From Paenibacillus_V sp046244365 (GTDB taxonomy: Bacteria; Bacillota; Bacilli; Paenibacillales; NBRC-103111): a stretch of 64,000 nt of DNA. How positions within the stretch are numbered: position 1 is the first letter of the stretch; each line of letters starts with the position of its first letter. Under the pieces are notes generated by a model that was given only the letters and a program-made list of their open reading frames with translations, made no database searches and had not been told where the DNA came from. The DNA lies in NCBI RefSeq assembly GCF_046244365.1, contig NZ_CP176395.1, forward strand, positions 2,852,001-2,916,000, read 5' to 3'. A program made the translations under genes and the position numbers. Shown here piece after piece: positions 53,852 through 61,369 of the stretch.

Positions 53852-53880
53852 TTGACACCGCTTCGTAAACGTGATATATT
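53852..53880 (+). promoter_or_regulatory. Promoter of tRNA-Leu copy 1
   Basis: TTGACA (53852-53857), 17 bp, TATATT (53875-53880). Confidence 0.75.
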
Positions 53881-53933
53881 ATTTTTCGTCCCCTAAAAAG
53901 GCCGCAGCCAAGCGGCTAGGACAAACCGGTTAT

Positions 53934-54020
53934 GCGGTCGTGGCGGAATTGGCAGACGCGCTAGATTCAGGTTCTAGTGGGGTAACAGCCGTGGAGGTTC
54001 GAGTCCTCTCGACCGCACCA
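53934..54020 (+). tRNA. tRNA-Leu (anticodon CAG), copy 1
   Basis: An 87-nt class II tRNA. Acceptor stem GCGGTCG/CGACCGC, anticodon stem CTAGA/TCTAG around TTCAGGT, extended variable arm, T-arm GGTTCGAGTCC and an encoded CCA. It decodes CUG. Copies 2 and 3 in the window are identical. Confidence 0.97.
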
Positions 54021-54032
54021 TATGATCAAAGA

Positions 54033-54065
54033 CTTCAGCTCATGAGCTGAAGTTTTTGTTTTTTC
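54033..54065 (+). terminator. Terminator of tRNA-Leu copy 1
   Basis: Perfect palindrome CTTCAGCTCATGAGCTGAAG, then TTTTTGTTTTTT. Confidence 0.9.
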
Positions 54066-54078
54066 CGGAGCTTGCTTC

Positions 54079-54123
54079 AAAAAGACACGCCAGCCGTCGA
54101 AAAGCGGCGGACGTGTCTTTTTC
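54079..54123. terminator. Second hairpin, facing the minus-strand gene remnant
   Basis: AAAAAGACACG pairs with CGTGTCTTTTT, with GCCG/CGGC inside. It fits the end of the minus-strand coding remnant that stops at 54133. Confidence 0.7.
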
Positions 54124-54132
54124 TGCTAGCTG

Positions 54133-54285
54133 TTACTTGCGCGCGTTAATGCCTTCGTTCACTTCTTTAATGACCTGGGCGCCATGCTCCGAAATATCGC
54201 TGTTTACGCAGGCGGCTGCCGTCGCAGGACAAGGATTGAAACTTCCCGCTCCTATACCCGTAGAAAGCTGTAAGTTACATCATTT
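54133..54285 (-). pseudogene. Possible 3' remnant of a lost gene
   Basis: The minus strand is open for about 50 codons ending at TAA (54135-54133) and reads like a real C-terminus ('NSDISEHGAQVIKEVNEGINARK' region), with a terminator directly after it. There is no in-frame ATG, GTG or TTG, and a stop bounds it upstream. The adjacent plus-strand gene begins at 54305. It may be the tail of a deleted gene. The protein family is not recognised. Confidence 0.3.
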
Positions 54286-54304
54286 GGAAAGAGGTGACCC
54301 GACC

Positions 54305-54559
54305 ATGGACCTATCCTTGCTTTTCGTCTTAGGGATTTTTGGTCCCATCTTCATTCTGCTAGCCATCATCGTAACGAAAATGTTCGCCATGAAGGCTCTT
54401 CCGGACAGCCGGTACACCCCCTTCGATCAAGCAACCGGGCAGACGAACATCGAGTTCCACGAGCAGAAGGAAGAGAAGGAAGAAGACAACGATCAGGGCG
54501 ACGACAAGGATAAGCGGAAACGAGCCGCCGGCACGGGAACGCCCACGGATACGGACTAG
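54305..54559 (+). CDS. DUF3951-like small membrane protein, 84 aa
   Basis: One N-terminal membrane helix (about 5-27, 'FVLGIFGPIFILLAIIVTKMF'), then 'SRYTPFDQATGQTNIEFHEQKEEKEED' region and a highly charged tail of acidic and basic residues. The 'YTPFDxxxGQTxxEFHE' pattern is reminiscent of DUF3951 proteins of Paenibacillus; the assignment is from memory and moderately sure. AGAGGTG precedes ATG 54305. Confidence 0.65.
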   Translation: MDLSLLFVLGIFGPIFILLAIIVTKMFAMKALPDSRYTPFDQATGQTNIEFHEQKEEKEEDNDQGDDKDKRKRAAGTGTPTDTD

Positions 54560-54680
54560 AGGTAACTGAGCGTTAGCCGGCAATCCTGCCGCGAAAGAAA
54601 AAGAGCGGGTAAGCGCTTTATGCGGAGGACTTCCGGCTGCGGAGGCTCGGGGTCTTTCGGCCGGTCTATAGCTGCCTTCA

Positions 54681-54709
54681 AGACTCCAGAAGCTTCTGGA
54701 GTCTTTTTT
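54681..54709 (+). terminator. Terminator after the small membrane protein
   Basis: Perfect palindrome AGACTCCAGAAG/CTTCTGGAGTCT, then T5. Confidence 0.8.
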
Positions 54710-54843
54710 GACTAAACCATATCTTACGCGGAAGCCGGAAAAGGAACGAGGAGACATGCGTCTCGAGGGTTTACTCCCCCGCAGCATGCGGCTTCGATCC
54801 GGTTCCGGCATATCTTTACGGGGATTTTGGCCGAATCGGCCCC

Positions 54844-55398
54844 TTACAGGTTACGGGTATCGGAAGGAAGGCTTGCCCGGATCATAGCGGGAAATTTGAT
54901 TGTGCTTACCATTAGACAAGAAAGCAGCACGATAAGCGCGACCGTCGCTTCCAGAAGATAAAGATCGGGGCTCCAAAGCGCGAAAACGGACAAGATGCAG
55001 CCTGCTCCGGTGATCGGCAGTCCGGTATGATAGCGCGGCATGTGCGGGCTGACGTTGAAGCGCGCCAGCCTGAGCGCTCCGCAGATGAGGAACAGCGCCA
55101 TCAACAAGATGCCCGCCGTGCGAAGCTCGTGCAGGATGCCTGCATATACAAGGAACGAAGGGGCTGCGCCGAATGAAATGAGCTCGCATAGCGATCTCAG
55201 CTCCTTGCAAAATGCGTTCGATTGCTCCCGCTCATTCGTGAAAAAGCCCCCTGCAACGTCCAGCAGTGCCGAAACGACAACGGAAAGCGCTGCGTGCAGC
55301 ATCTGGCCGTGGAAGGTAAAAAGGAGCGAAATCATGCCCGCTCCTAGACTGGCTGCCGTAAACCATACGGGAATTGACTTTCCGAGCATCGCCTTCAC
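54844..55398 (-). CDS. PssA-like CDP-alcohol phosphatidyltransferase with degenerate catalytic motif, 184 aa
   Basis: Overall it looks like Gram-positive phosphatidylserine synthase: about six hydrophobic helices, 'SLCELISFGAAPSFLVYA', 'GALRLARFNV', 'YHTGLPITGAGCILS'. The catalytic CDP-AP motif (D-G-x2-A-R-x8-G-x3-D-x3-D) is broken. D47 remains, but the following Gly is Val48, the Ala-Arg pair is Gly51-Phe52, the later Gly is Cys64, and the two metal/catalytic Asp are Arg68 and Glu72, with about three extra residues between. So it is probably not an active synthase, or it has a changed role. The start overlaps the AI-2E gene's stop (ATGA). Confidence 0.82.
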   Translation of the reverse strand: MKAMLGKSIPVWFTAASLGAGMISLLFTFHGQMLHAALSVVVSALLDVAGGFFTNEREQSNAFCKELRSLCELISFGAAPSFLVYAGILHELRTAGILLMALFLICGALRLARFNVSPHMPRYHTGLPITGAGCILSVFALWSPDLYLLEATVALIVLLSCLMVSTIKFPAMIRASLPSDTRNL

Positions 55399-56441
55399 TC
55401 CTCCTGATCCTTATGCATTGGCAATGACTGGACGGGCTGGACGGGCTGCCCCAAGGATTGCACCTCCAAAATATCAAGCAGAAACACAAAAGTCGGAATG
55501 CCGACAATAAGACCCCAGATTCCGAAGAAATGCTCGGAGAAGAGGAGCACGAGAAACGTGTAAAAAACAGGCAAATGCGTTTTGGAGGCCATCAGCCTGG
55601 GGTTAAGCACGTACGCCTCGATCGCGTGAATGACCGTAATGGTAATAATCAGATAGATTACATAAGGAAAGCCGCCGATGCTGAATGCGATGGCGCCCAA
55701 AGGAACAAGGGAGAAGAATACGCCTGCCACCGGAATGAGCCCTAGCACGAAAACGAGCAGGGCCAAGCCGATTAGATTCGGGAAGCCCATAATCCAGAGG
55801 GCGGCCGTCGTCAGGATGCAGTTAATGAACGCTATCATCAGCTGCGCTTCGATTACTTTGCCGAACGTTTGCAGAAATTTTTTGCCGAAGTATTCGACCT
55901 CCGAGACGAACCAGCCGAGTTTGCTGGTGCGGAATTGTACCGTGAACCGGATGACGTTCGCTTTGCCGAGCAAAAGGAACAGGCTCAGGATCAGCGCAAG
56001 GAAAGCCTGCAAGCCCAGATTGCCGAGTTTCATCATCATATCAAGTCCGGGCTTCACGATACTGGGCATGTCAATATGATCGAGCAGCGACAGCAGATAG
56101 CTTGCCAGCTCGTCGTGAGGATCCTCATACACCTGCTTCACGAGCTCGAATACTTGATTGGCTTGACGGATCATCGCCGGAAATAATTTGACGCCTGCGA
56201 AAGTGATAACCGCAACGAGCATGATATAAAGCGAGGCAAGCACGAGCTTGGAGTCGATCGGGACGATTTTATCGAGTGCACGCTTCACGTGATGATGCAG
56301 CTGATTCATGAGGAACGTCGCAAGGAACGTAAGCAGAAGCAGGTTCAGCATGCTGCGGAGCCCGAATAACAGCAGGCAAAACAGCGCCAAAACGGCGAAG
56401 CGGCGAACGTCTTTTTTATTCAGCAGAGCCCAAACATTCAT
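55395..56441 (-). CDS. AI-2E family (YueF/YtvI type) membrane permease, 348 aa
   Basis: About eight hydrophobic segments with the family's C-terminal core: 'GLALLVFVLGLIPVAGVFFSLVPLGAIAFSIGG' region, 'YLIITITVIHAIEAYVLNPRLMASKTHLPVFYTFLVLL' region and 'FGIWGLIVGIPTFVFLLDIL'. Members transport varied small molecules or ions, so AI-2 export is only one possibility. Start 56441 follows GAGAGGATG. It overlaps the PssA-like gene start by 4 bp, so the two are translationally coupled. Confidence 0.9.
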   Translation of the reverse strand: MNVWALLNKKDVRRFAVLALFCLLLFGLRSMLNLLLLTFLATFLMNQLHHHVKRALDKIVPIDSKLVLASLYIMLVAVITFAGVKLFPAMIRQANQVFELVKQVYEDPHDELASYLLSLLDHIDMPSIVKPGLDMMMKLGNLGLQAFLALILSLFLLLGKANVIRFTVQFRTSKLGWFVSEVEYFGKKFLQTFGKVIEAQLMIAFINCILTTAALWIMGFPNLIGLALLVFVLGLIPVAGVFFSLVPLGAIAFSIGGFPYVIYLIITITVIHAIEAYVLNPRLMASKTHLPVFYTFLVLLFSEHFFGIWGLIVGIPTFVFLLDILEVQSLGQPVQPVQSLPMHKDQEE

Positions 56442-56615
56442 AAGAACATCCTCTCGGTCGGGGGTACGATGACATAATAGTTTCATTATAAGGCCGCTTT
56501 GTGTATTTCATGTGTCTGTATCCGAATATTTTCGGCAATAAGGTACACACAAAAAACACAGTTCGCGGTTATACTTACATCTGAATGCGTTTTTACCGGA
56601 GGAGCTGTCGCGTTT

Positions 56616-57296
56616 ATGGAACGAAAGGTACTGCTTGTCGAAGACGAGAGCTTGATCCGCGAGATTACAGCCGACTATTTCCAGCGGGAGCAGTGGACGG
56701 TTTATGAAGCGGAGACCGGGCAGCAAGCGCTGGAGATGCTGGAAACCTTGAACGCCGATCTTGTCGTTCTGGATATTCTCATGCCCGAATTGGACGGCTG
56801 GACGGTTTGCAAGCGTATACGAGAGCGCTCGGCGGTACCGATCATCATGCTGACGGCCAAATCGGAGGACGACGATAAAATGCTCGGCTTCGAGCTAGGC
56901 GCCGACGACTACGTGACGAAGCCTTTTAGCCCCAAGGTGCTTGTCGCCCGTGCCAAAAGCTTGATGAAGCGCGTCGAAGGAACCGTCGGCAAAGAGGATA
57001 GCTTGCTTACCCTCGGCCGGATCTCCATTAACAAACGATCGCATCGCGTAGACATAGACGGGCGCGCCGTCGAGCTTGCGCCCAAAGAGTACGAGCTGCT
57101 GCTGTATCTTATCAAGAATGAAAATATCGTGCTTTCCAGGGAGACGATACTGGACCATGTATGGGGCTTTGATTATTTCGGGGATTTGCGTGTCGTGGAT
57201 ACGCATATCAAGAAATTGCGCGGGAAGCTCGGCAATGAAGCACGCCATATCCGCACCGTTATCCGATCGGGCTACAAGCTGGAGGAGGACCGATGA
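56616..57296 (+). CDS. OmpR-family response regulator, 226 aa
   Basis: A receiver domain with acidic pocket 'VEDESLI', phospho-acceptor Asp in 'LVVLDILMPELDG' and Lys in 'DDYVTKPF', followed by a winged-helix output domain ('LAPKEYELLLYLIKNENIVLSRETIL' region and 'VDTHIKKLRGKLG'). It is coupled to the histidine kinase by an ATGA overlap. The start follows GGAGGAG. The regulon is unknown; the divergent AI-2E/PssA-like pair is a possible target. Confidence 0.93.
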   Translation: MERKVLLVEDESLIREITADYFQREQWTVYEAETGQQALEMLETLNADLVVLDILMPELDGWTVCKRIRERSAVPIIMLTAKSEDDDKMLGFELGADDYVTKPFSPKVLVARAKSLMKRVEGTVGKEDSLLTLGRISINKRSHRVDIDGRAVELAPKEYELLLYLIKNENIVLSRETILDHVWGFDYFGDLRVVDTHIKKLRGKLGNEARHIRTVIRSGYKLEEDR

Positions 57297-59053
57297 GCAA
57301 ACGCGGAGTAACGTTCAAGCTGTTCGCGATTACCGCGCTTTTTTTTCTATTGTTCTATGCCATCGTCATGCTGGGCCAGCTGCTCTTTTTCGAATCGTTC
57401 TATCAGCATCAGAAAATATCGGGCATGCAAAAAAAACTGCACGCCTTCGGGCAAAAGTATGAGCAAAACCGGTGGAGCGATCAGCGCATCTCCCAAGAAA
57501 TGGCTCTTTTTATTAGTCAAAACAAGGCTCAGCTTGCGATTCTGAATCCCGAAGGAAAGCTTAAATACGATAATTTATTCCGCGTCGTGATCCAGGATGA
57601 CAACGGCCGTACGGTCAAAATTTCGCTGTTTTTCATGTTTGATTCCGAGAAGAACGAATTGCTTCAGGCGAATTTGAAACGGGGCGACCGGATCGAGGTG
57701 CAGGGCTATTACGAAGATGCGGCGACCAAAGATTTGTTCTATCCGGTCGTCATCCATAGAGAGGGAGCCAAAGATATCGGCAGCTTGCCGAGCGGCTCGG
57801 AGGCGGAGGAGCTGGAATCGATTTCCGGCGTCATCACGGACGCGCTGCTGCCGCACCCGAACCAGTGGAACATGAGGCAGGGCTTGCTCTACCTTGCGCT
57901 TAACGAATGGTTTCCGCTGTCGAAAGCCCATAAGGAAACGCTCGATAACGGGGAGATGATCAAGGAGGAATGGACGGAGTCGCTAAGCGGCATGCGCGGC
58001 TTCGTGGCGGTTCAGCCGATTATGCAGGGCGGCAAGGTGAACGAACTGATCTTCGTGATCGTCTCCTTGCAGCAGATCAGCGAAGCTTACGATGCGCTAA
58101 GGCTGTTCTATCTCTATATCGGAGCGGGCGGAGTCGCTTTAATTTTGCTGCTCTCGCTAATTTTTTCGAAGATTGTGGCCAAGCCGCTTCTCGCGCTTAA
58201 CCAGATCGCTCTGCGCATGGCCAAGCTCGATTTTTCGGTCAAGTCGCCGATCCGGCGAAACGATGAATTCGGCAGCTTGTCCTTCAGCTTGAACAGGCTG
58301 TCCGAGACGCTCGACGATACGCTTAAGGAGCTGCATCAAGCGAACGGCCGATTGCGGGCCGATGTGGAGCACAAGCAAAGGATGGAGCAGATGCAGAAGG
58401 AGTTTATTTCGAATGCCTCTCATGAATTAAAAACGCCGCTAAGCATCGTCAGAGGGTTTGTGGAGGGGCTTCGGGACAAGATCAGCGAAAGCAAACGCGA
58501 ACGCTATCTCGATGTCATTTTGGATGAAACGGAGAAGATGGAAGAGCTGGTGAAGGACATGCTCGAACTGACGAAGCTGGAATCGAAGACGATTAAGCTA
58601 AAGCGGAGCCATTTTGCGGTGAGCGAGCTGGCGGAGGACATTGTCGACAAGCTGGCCAATCAGTTGAACGAGAAGCAACTGACGGTCGTCACCGTATCCG
58701 GCGAAGAATTTCCCGTCCATGCGGACCGGTCCAAAATCGAGCAGGTGCTTTTCAATCTGTTGATAAATGCCATCCGCCATGCCGTTCCAGGCACCGAGAT
58801 TGCCCTGCGTATCGACAAAGAAGGGGAGCAGGTGCGCATCGCGATCGAAAATGAAGGGGAAGCGATTCCGGACGAACAATTGAACAGCATTTGGGAACGG
58901 TTTTATCGGGTGGAGCGGTCCAGAAGCCGAAAAACCGGAGGAACGGGGCTGGGGCTCGCCATCGTCAAACATATTTTGGATTTGCACGAAAGCCGCTATG
59001 GCGTTATGAATACGGATCGGGGCGTCCGCTTTTATTTTGAATTGCCCATATAG
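57293..59053 (+). CDS. Membrane sensor histidine kinase of OmpR pair, 586 aa
   Basis: Two membrane helices (about 8-30 and 262-285) bracket an approximately 230-residue extracytoplasmic sensor domain. Then HAMP (about 285-335), a short coiled coil, HisKA with H377 in 'FISNASHELKTPLSIVRGF', and HATPase_c with 'NLLINAI' and 'GGTGLGLAIVKHIL'. The D-box reads 'IENEGEAIPDEQ', as in Gram-positive envelope-stress kinases. The sensor domain has no recognised fold. ATGA overlap with the regulator gene. Confidence 0.92.
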   Translation: MSKRGVTFKLFAITALFFLLFYAIVMLGQLLFFESFYQHQKISGMQKKLHAFGQKYEQNRWSDQRISQEMALFISQNKAQLAILNPEGKLKYDNLFRVVIQDDNGRTVKISLFFMFDSEKNELLQANLKRGDRIEVQGYYEDAATKDLFYPVVIHREGAKDIGSLPSGSEAEELESISGVITDALLPHPNQWNMRQGLLYLALNEWFPLSKAHKETLDNGEMIKEEWTESLSGMRGFVAVQPIMQGGKVNELIFVIVSLQQISEAYDALRLFYLYIGAGGVALILLLSLIFSKIVAKPLLALNQIALRMAKLDFSVKSPIRRNDEFGSLSFSLNRLSETLDDTLKELHQANGRLRADVEHKQRMEQMQKEFISNASHELKTPLSIVRGFVEGLRDKISESKRERYLDVILDETEKMEELVKDMLELTKLESKTIKLKRSHFAVSELAEDIVDKLANQLNEKQLTVVTVSGEEFPVHADRSKIEQVLFNLLINAIRHAVPGTEIALRIDKEGEQVRIAIENEGEAIPDEQLNSIWERFYRVERSRSRKTGGTGLGLAIVKHILDLHESRYGVMNTDRGVRFYFELPI

Positions 59054-59113
59054 CGCACGGGAAAGCAGCATCGGAGAGCGGGTACGGTTTGCTAAAAAAG
59101 TCGCAAGATGAGC

Positions 59114-59143
59114 TTGACGCCATACGATAGGCCGTGATATGAT
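59114..59143 (+). promoter_or_regulatory. Promoter of tRNA-Leu copy 2
   Basis: TTGACG (59114-59119), 18 bp, TATGAT (59138-59143). Confidence 0.75.
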
Positions 59144-59176
59144 AAAACCCGTTGACGCGAGAAGCTGAGACGAAAT

Positions 59177-59263
59177 GCGGTCGTGGCGGAATTGGCAGAC
59201 GCGCTAGATTCAGGTTCTAGTGGGGTAACAGCCGTGGAGGTTCGAGTCCTCTCGACCGCACCA
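59177..59263 (+). tRNA. tRNA-Leu (anticodon CAG), copy 2
   Basis: The 87 nt are identical to copies 1 and 3. The leader after the -10 box resembles that of copy 3, suggesting a duplicated unit. Confidence 0.97.
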
Positions 59264-59280
59264 TACCTAAAACAGCGAAA

Positions 59281-59312
59281 CCTTCAGTGTATACTGAAGG
59301 TTTTTTATTTTT
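59281..59312 (+). terminator. Terminator of tRNA-Leu copy 2
   Basis: CCTTCAG/CTGAAGG stem extended by AA/TT pairs, then TTTTTTATTTTT. Confidence 0.88.
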
Positions 59313-59375
59313 GAATGGCAAGCCAGATAGAATTCGATAATCCGTTTTGGGCAAAAAAACACCATCTTGAATAAG

Positions 59376-59518
59376 GAGGCCACTGAAGAACTTCTGCCGT
59401 GCCAAATAGACCCGAGGATGCATATCCGTGCCTGTGATACAGAAAAAAAGTACCGTCTCCTCCGTTTTCTTGAGGGACAGTACCTTTTCCAGCAACAAGG
59501 GACTTCTTCAGTGACCTC
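59376..59518. mobile_element. MITE-like element or IS remnant with 19-bp terminal inverted repeats, 143 bp
   Basis: Ends GAGGCCACTGAAGAACTTC and, on the other strand, GAGGTCACTGAAGAAGTCC match at 16 of 19 positions. An inner pair (GTACCGTCTCC / GGGACAGTAC) adds a nested hairpin. No transposase is present and no clear target duplication was seen. It sits between tRNA-Leu copy 2 and the end of a glycosyltransferase gene. Family not identified. Confidence 0.5.
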
Positions 59519-59546
59519 TGAATATGGCGGCGGGTAGGATCGTGTG

Positions 59547-60665
59547 CTAGCCTTTGTTTCTGTAGATGGATTCAAGCCGGCTCGCCGTGGCGCTCCAGCC
59601 GAACTTATTCACGGCGTCGTGACGCGCTTTTTGCGACAGCTTGCGGGCAAACGATTTATGCTTGTGAACGTTTACGATCGCTTTGGCGAAGGCATGAGGG
59701 TTTCTAAAGTCGGAAACGAGCAGACCGTTCTCGCCGTTCCGGATAATTTCCGGAATGCCCCCGATTCTCGAAGCGACCGTCGGCACGCCGCATGCCATGG
59801 ATTCGACGATGACGAGACCGAACGCTTCATGCTTTTGAGAAGGGCATACCATGCAATCGCCGATCCGGTATACCTCATGCATTCTTTTGCGGGTAACGTA
59901 GCCCAAGAATCGCGCGGATACCCCTTGCCTTGCGGCCAGCTGCTTCAAATGCCCCTTGTAGGACGCTTTTTCAGTCCCCCCCGCAATGACGAGCTTGATG
60001 GAAGGAATGGACCTCTTGGCGATTTTGGCCGCTTTGATCAGCACCGGTATGCCTTTGCGAGGAATGAGCCTTCCGGCAAAGACTACCGTAAATCGCTTCG
60101 ATACGCCGTATTTTTTGCGCAATGCCGCTTTCTGGCCTGCGGTAGGAGGCTGAAACTGCTGCAGGTTGGCACCCAAGTGAACATACCGTACGCGGGCTGC
60201 GAGTGACGGGAACATGGCACGCAGGTTGCTGCGAAGCGAGCGGCTGTTGCCGACGATCAGGTTGGCATGAGTAAGATCGCGCAACGCTTTACTGCGTGAC
60301 GTCATAGGGCTGGATACGAACGTGAGGGAATGCAGAAAGACGGAGATGTTCGCATTCGGGAAAAAGGCTCTTACTTTAGGCGCGTAGCCCGGCCTGTTAT
60401 CGATCTGGATCATGTCGAAATGCCGGCCTTTCACATGATTCAGTGCAGCGCTCAAATAGCCTGACGCTCCGGCTGCCGAAAATCGGAGGATCGTCAAGTT
60501 TCCTTCCCGGCTGCTGCTCGGATAACGCTTCGTTTTGCGGCTAAGGACCGTCACCTTATGCTTGAGCGCGAGCTTCTTCGAAATTTGATAGATGCAGTTT
60601 TCCACCGAGCTGCCGACAATCGGCGGTACAGAATTTTGCCATGGGGCGATAATCAGTAAATTCAT
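59547..60665 (-). CDS. GT4 family glycosyltransferase (CotSA/YtcC-like), 372 aa
   Basis: GT-B fold with 'NLLIIAPWQNSVPPIVGSSVENCIYQ' region at the N-terminus, 'VVFAGRLIPRKGIPVLIKA' opening the donor domain, and the EX7E motif 'EAFGLVIVE', followed by 'CGVPTVASRIGGIPEIIRNGENGLLV' region. Proteins of this look in bacilli include spore coat CotSA; the acceptor here is unknown. Strongly basic. Start 60665 is ten bases from GAGGAG; longer starts are less supported. It lies antisense between two tRNA-Leu units. Confidence 0.9.
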   Translation of the reverse strand: MNLLIIAPWQNSVPPIVGSSVENCIYQISKKLALKHKVTVLSRKTKRYPSSSREGNLTILRFSAAGASGYLSAALNHVKGRHFDMIQIDNRPGYAPKVRAFFPNANISVFLHSLTFVSSPMTSRSKALRDLTHANLIVGNSRSLRSNLRAMFPSLAARVRYVHLGANLQQFQPPTAGQKAALRKKYGVSKRFTVVFAGRLIPRKGIPVLIKAAKIAKRSIPSIKLVIAGGTEKASYKGHLKQLAARQGVSARFLGYVTRKRMHEVYRIGDCMVCPSQKHEAFGLVIVESMACGVPTVASRIGGIPEIIRNGENGLLVSDFRNPHAFAKAIVNVHKHKSFARKLSQKARHDAVNKFGWSATASRLESIYRNKG

Positions 60666-60836
60666 CGGGCGTAAGCTCCTCTTCATCGTCATGATAGAGC
60701 GAGGCTCTTTTCGAGCATTTCGATATTGTATGCACGTTGCAGGCAGATTCGGAGCGGTACCTACCTACTAGATTGAAAGATGGGTTATTTGGCGAAGAGA
60801 ATACTAGATTTCTTGCCAATAGATGCAAATCATAGC

Positions 60837-60866
60837 TTGACTGGGCAGGAGGCACCGTGCTATGAT
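60837..60866 (+). promoter_or_regulatory. Promoter of tRNA-Leu copy 3
   Basis: TTGACT (60837-60842), 18 bp, TATGAT (60861-60866); same spacing as copy 2. Confidence 0.75.
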
Positions 60867-60899
60867 GGTACTCGTTGACGCGATAAGCGGAAACAAAAT

Positions 60900-60986
60900 G
60901 CGGTCGTGGCGGAATTGGCAGACGCGCTAGATTCAGGTTCTAGTGGGGTAACAGCCGTGGAGGTTCGAGTCCTCTCGACCGCACCA
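60900..60986 (+). tRNA. tRNA-Leu (anticodon CAG), copy 3
   Basis: The 87 nt are identical to copies 1 and 2. Its leader resembles copy 2, while its terminator resembles copy 1. Confidence 0.97.
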
Positions 60987-60993
60987 TATGATC

Positions 60994-61031
60994 AAGGGTT
61001 TCAGCTCATGAGCTGAAACCCTTGTTTTTTT
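60994..61031 (+). terminator. Terminator of tRNA-Leu copy 3
   Basis: AAGGGTTTCAGCT/AGCTGAAACCCTT stem, then GTTTTTTT. Confidence 0.92.
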
Positions 61032-61369
61032 GAATCGAAGGAAAACCGATGTCAGCTTGACGAAAGCGAGAGCCGCTTCCTTGCTCAGAATTTGTCCAGC
61101 GGCGTGTGTTGTTCTTCTGAACATCCGCTTGTTCAATCGCTTGAAGCCCATATCCGGATTCGGAGCATTCGAAAGCCTGAGAGAAGTCTCGGGTCCTTTT
61201 GCATACAGACTGCAAGGCAGATCATGGTTGCTGCACGGTAAAACTGCGCTAGTCCAAATAGTGGTGTACATCGCTCTTACAGCCTCGTATGATGAAAATA
61301 AAACGAGACGAAGAAATCAACTTTGCAGTCGCATCATGCAGCGGATTTTATATAGAAGGAGAACGTTCG
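61032..61369. other. Non-coding region before the hybrid kinase
   Basis: No ORF here has a ribosome site or family resemblance, and no clear promoter was identified. The kinase gene's ribosome site AAGGAG lies at its right end. Confidence 0.4.

Noticed and set aside
59217..59498. Minus-strand 93-aa reading frame ending in RSRGLEPPRLLPH
   Set aside because: The C-terminus is an antisense translation of tRNA-Leu copy 2 and the rest runs through its terminator and the MITE-like element. No ribosome binding site.
53934..60986. Integrated mobile island bounded by tRNA-Leu att sites
   Set aside because: All three tRNA genes are complete with promoters, no integrase is present, and the genes between are ordinary chromosomal types.
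60933..61271. Minus-strand 112-aa reading frame ending in EDSNLHGCYPTRT
   Set aside because: It is an antisense reading of tRNA-Leu copy 3 and its terminator, a known type of false gene.
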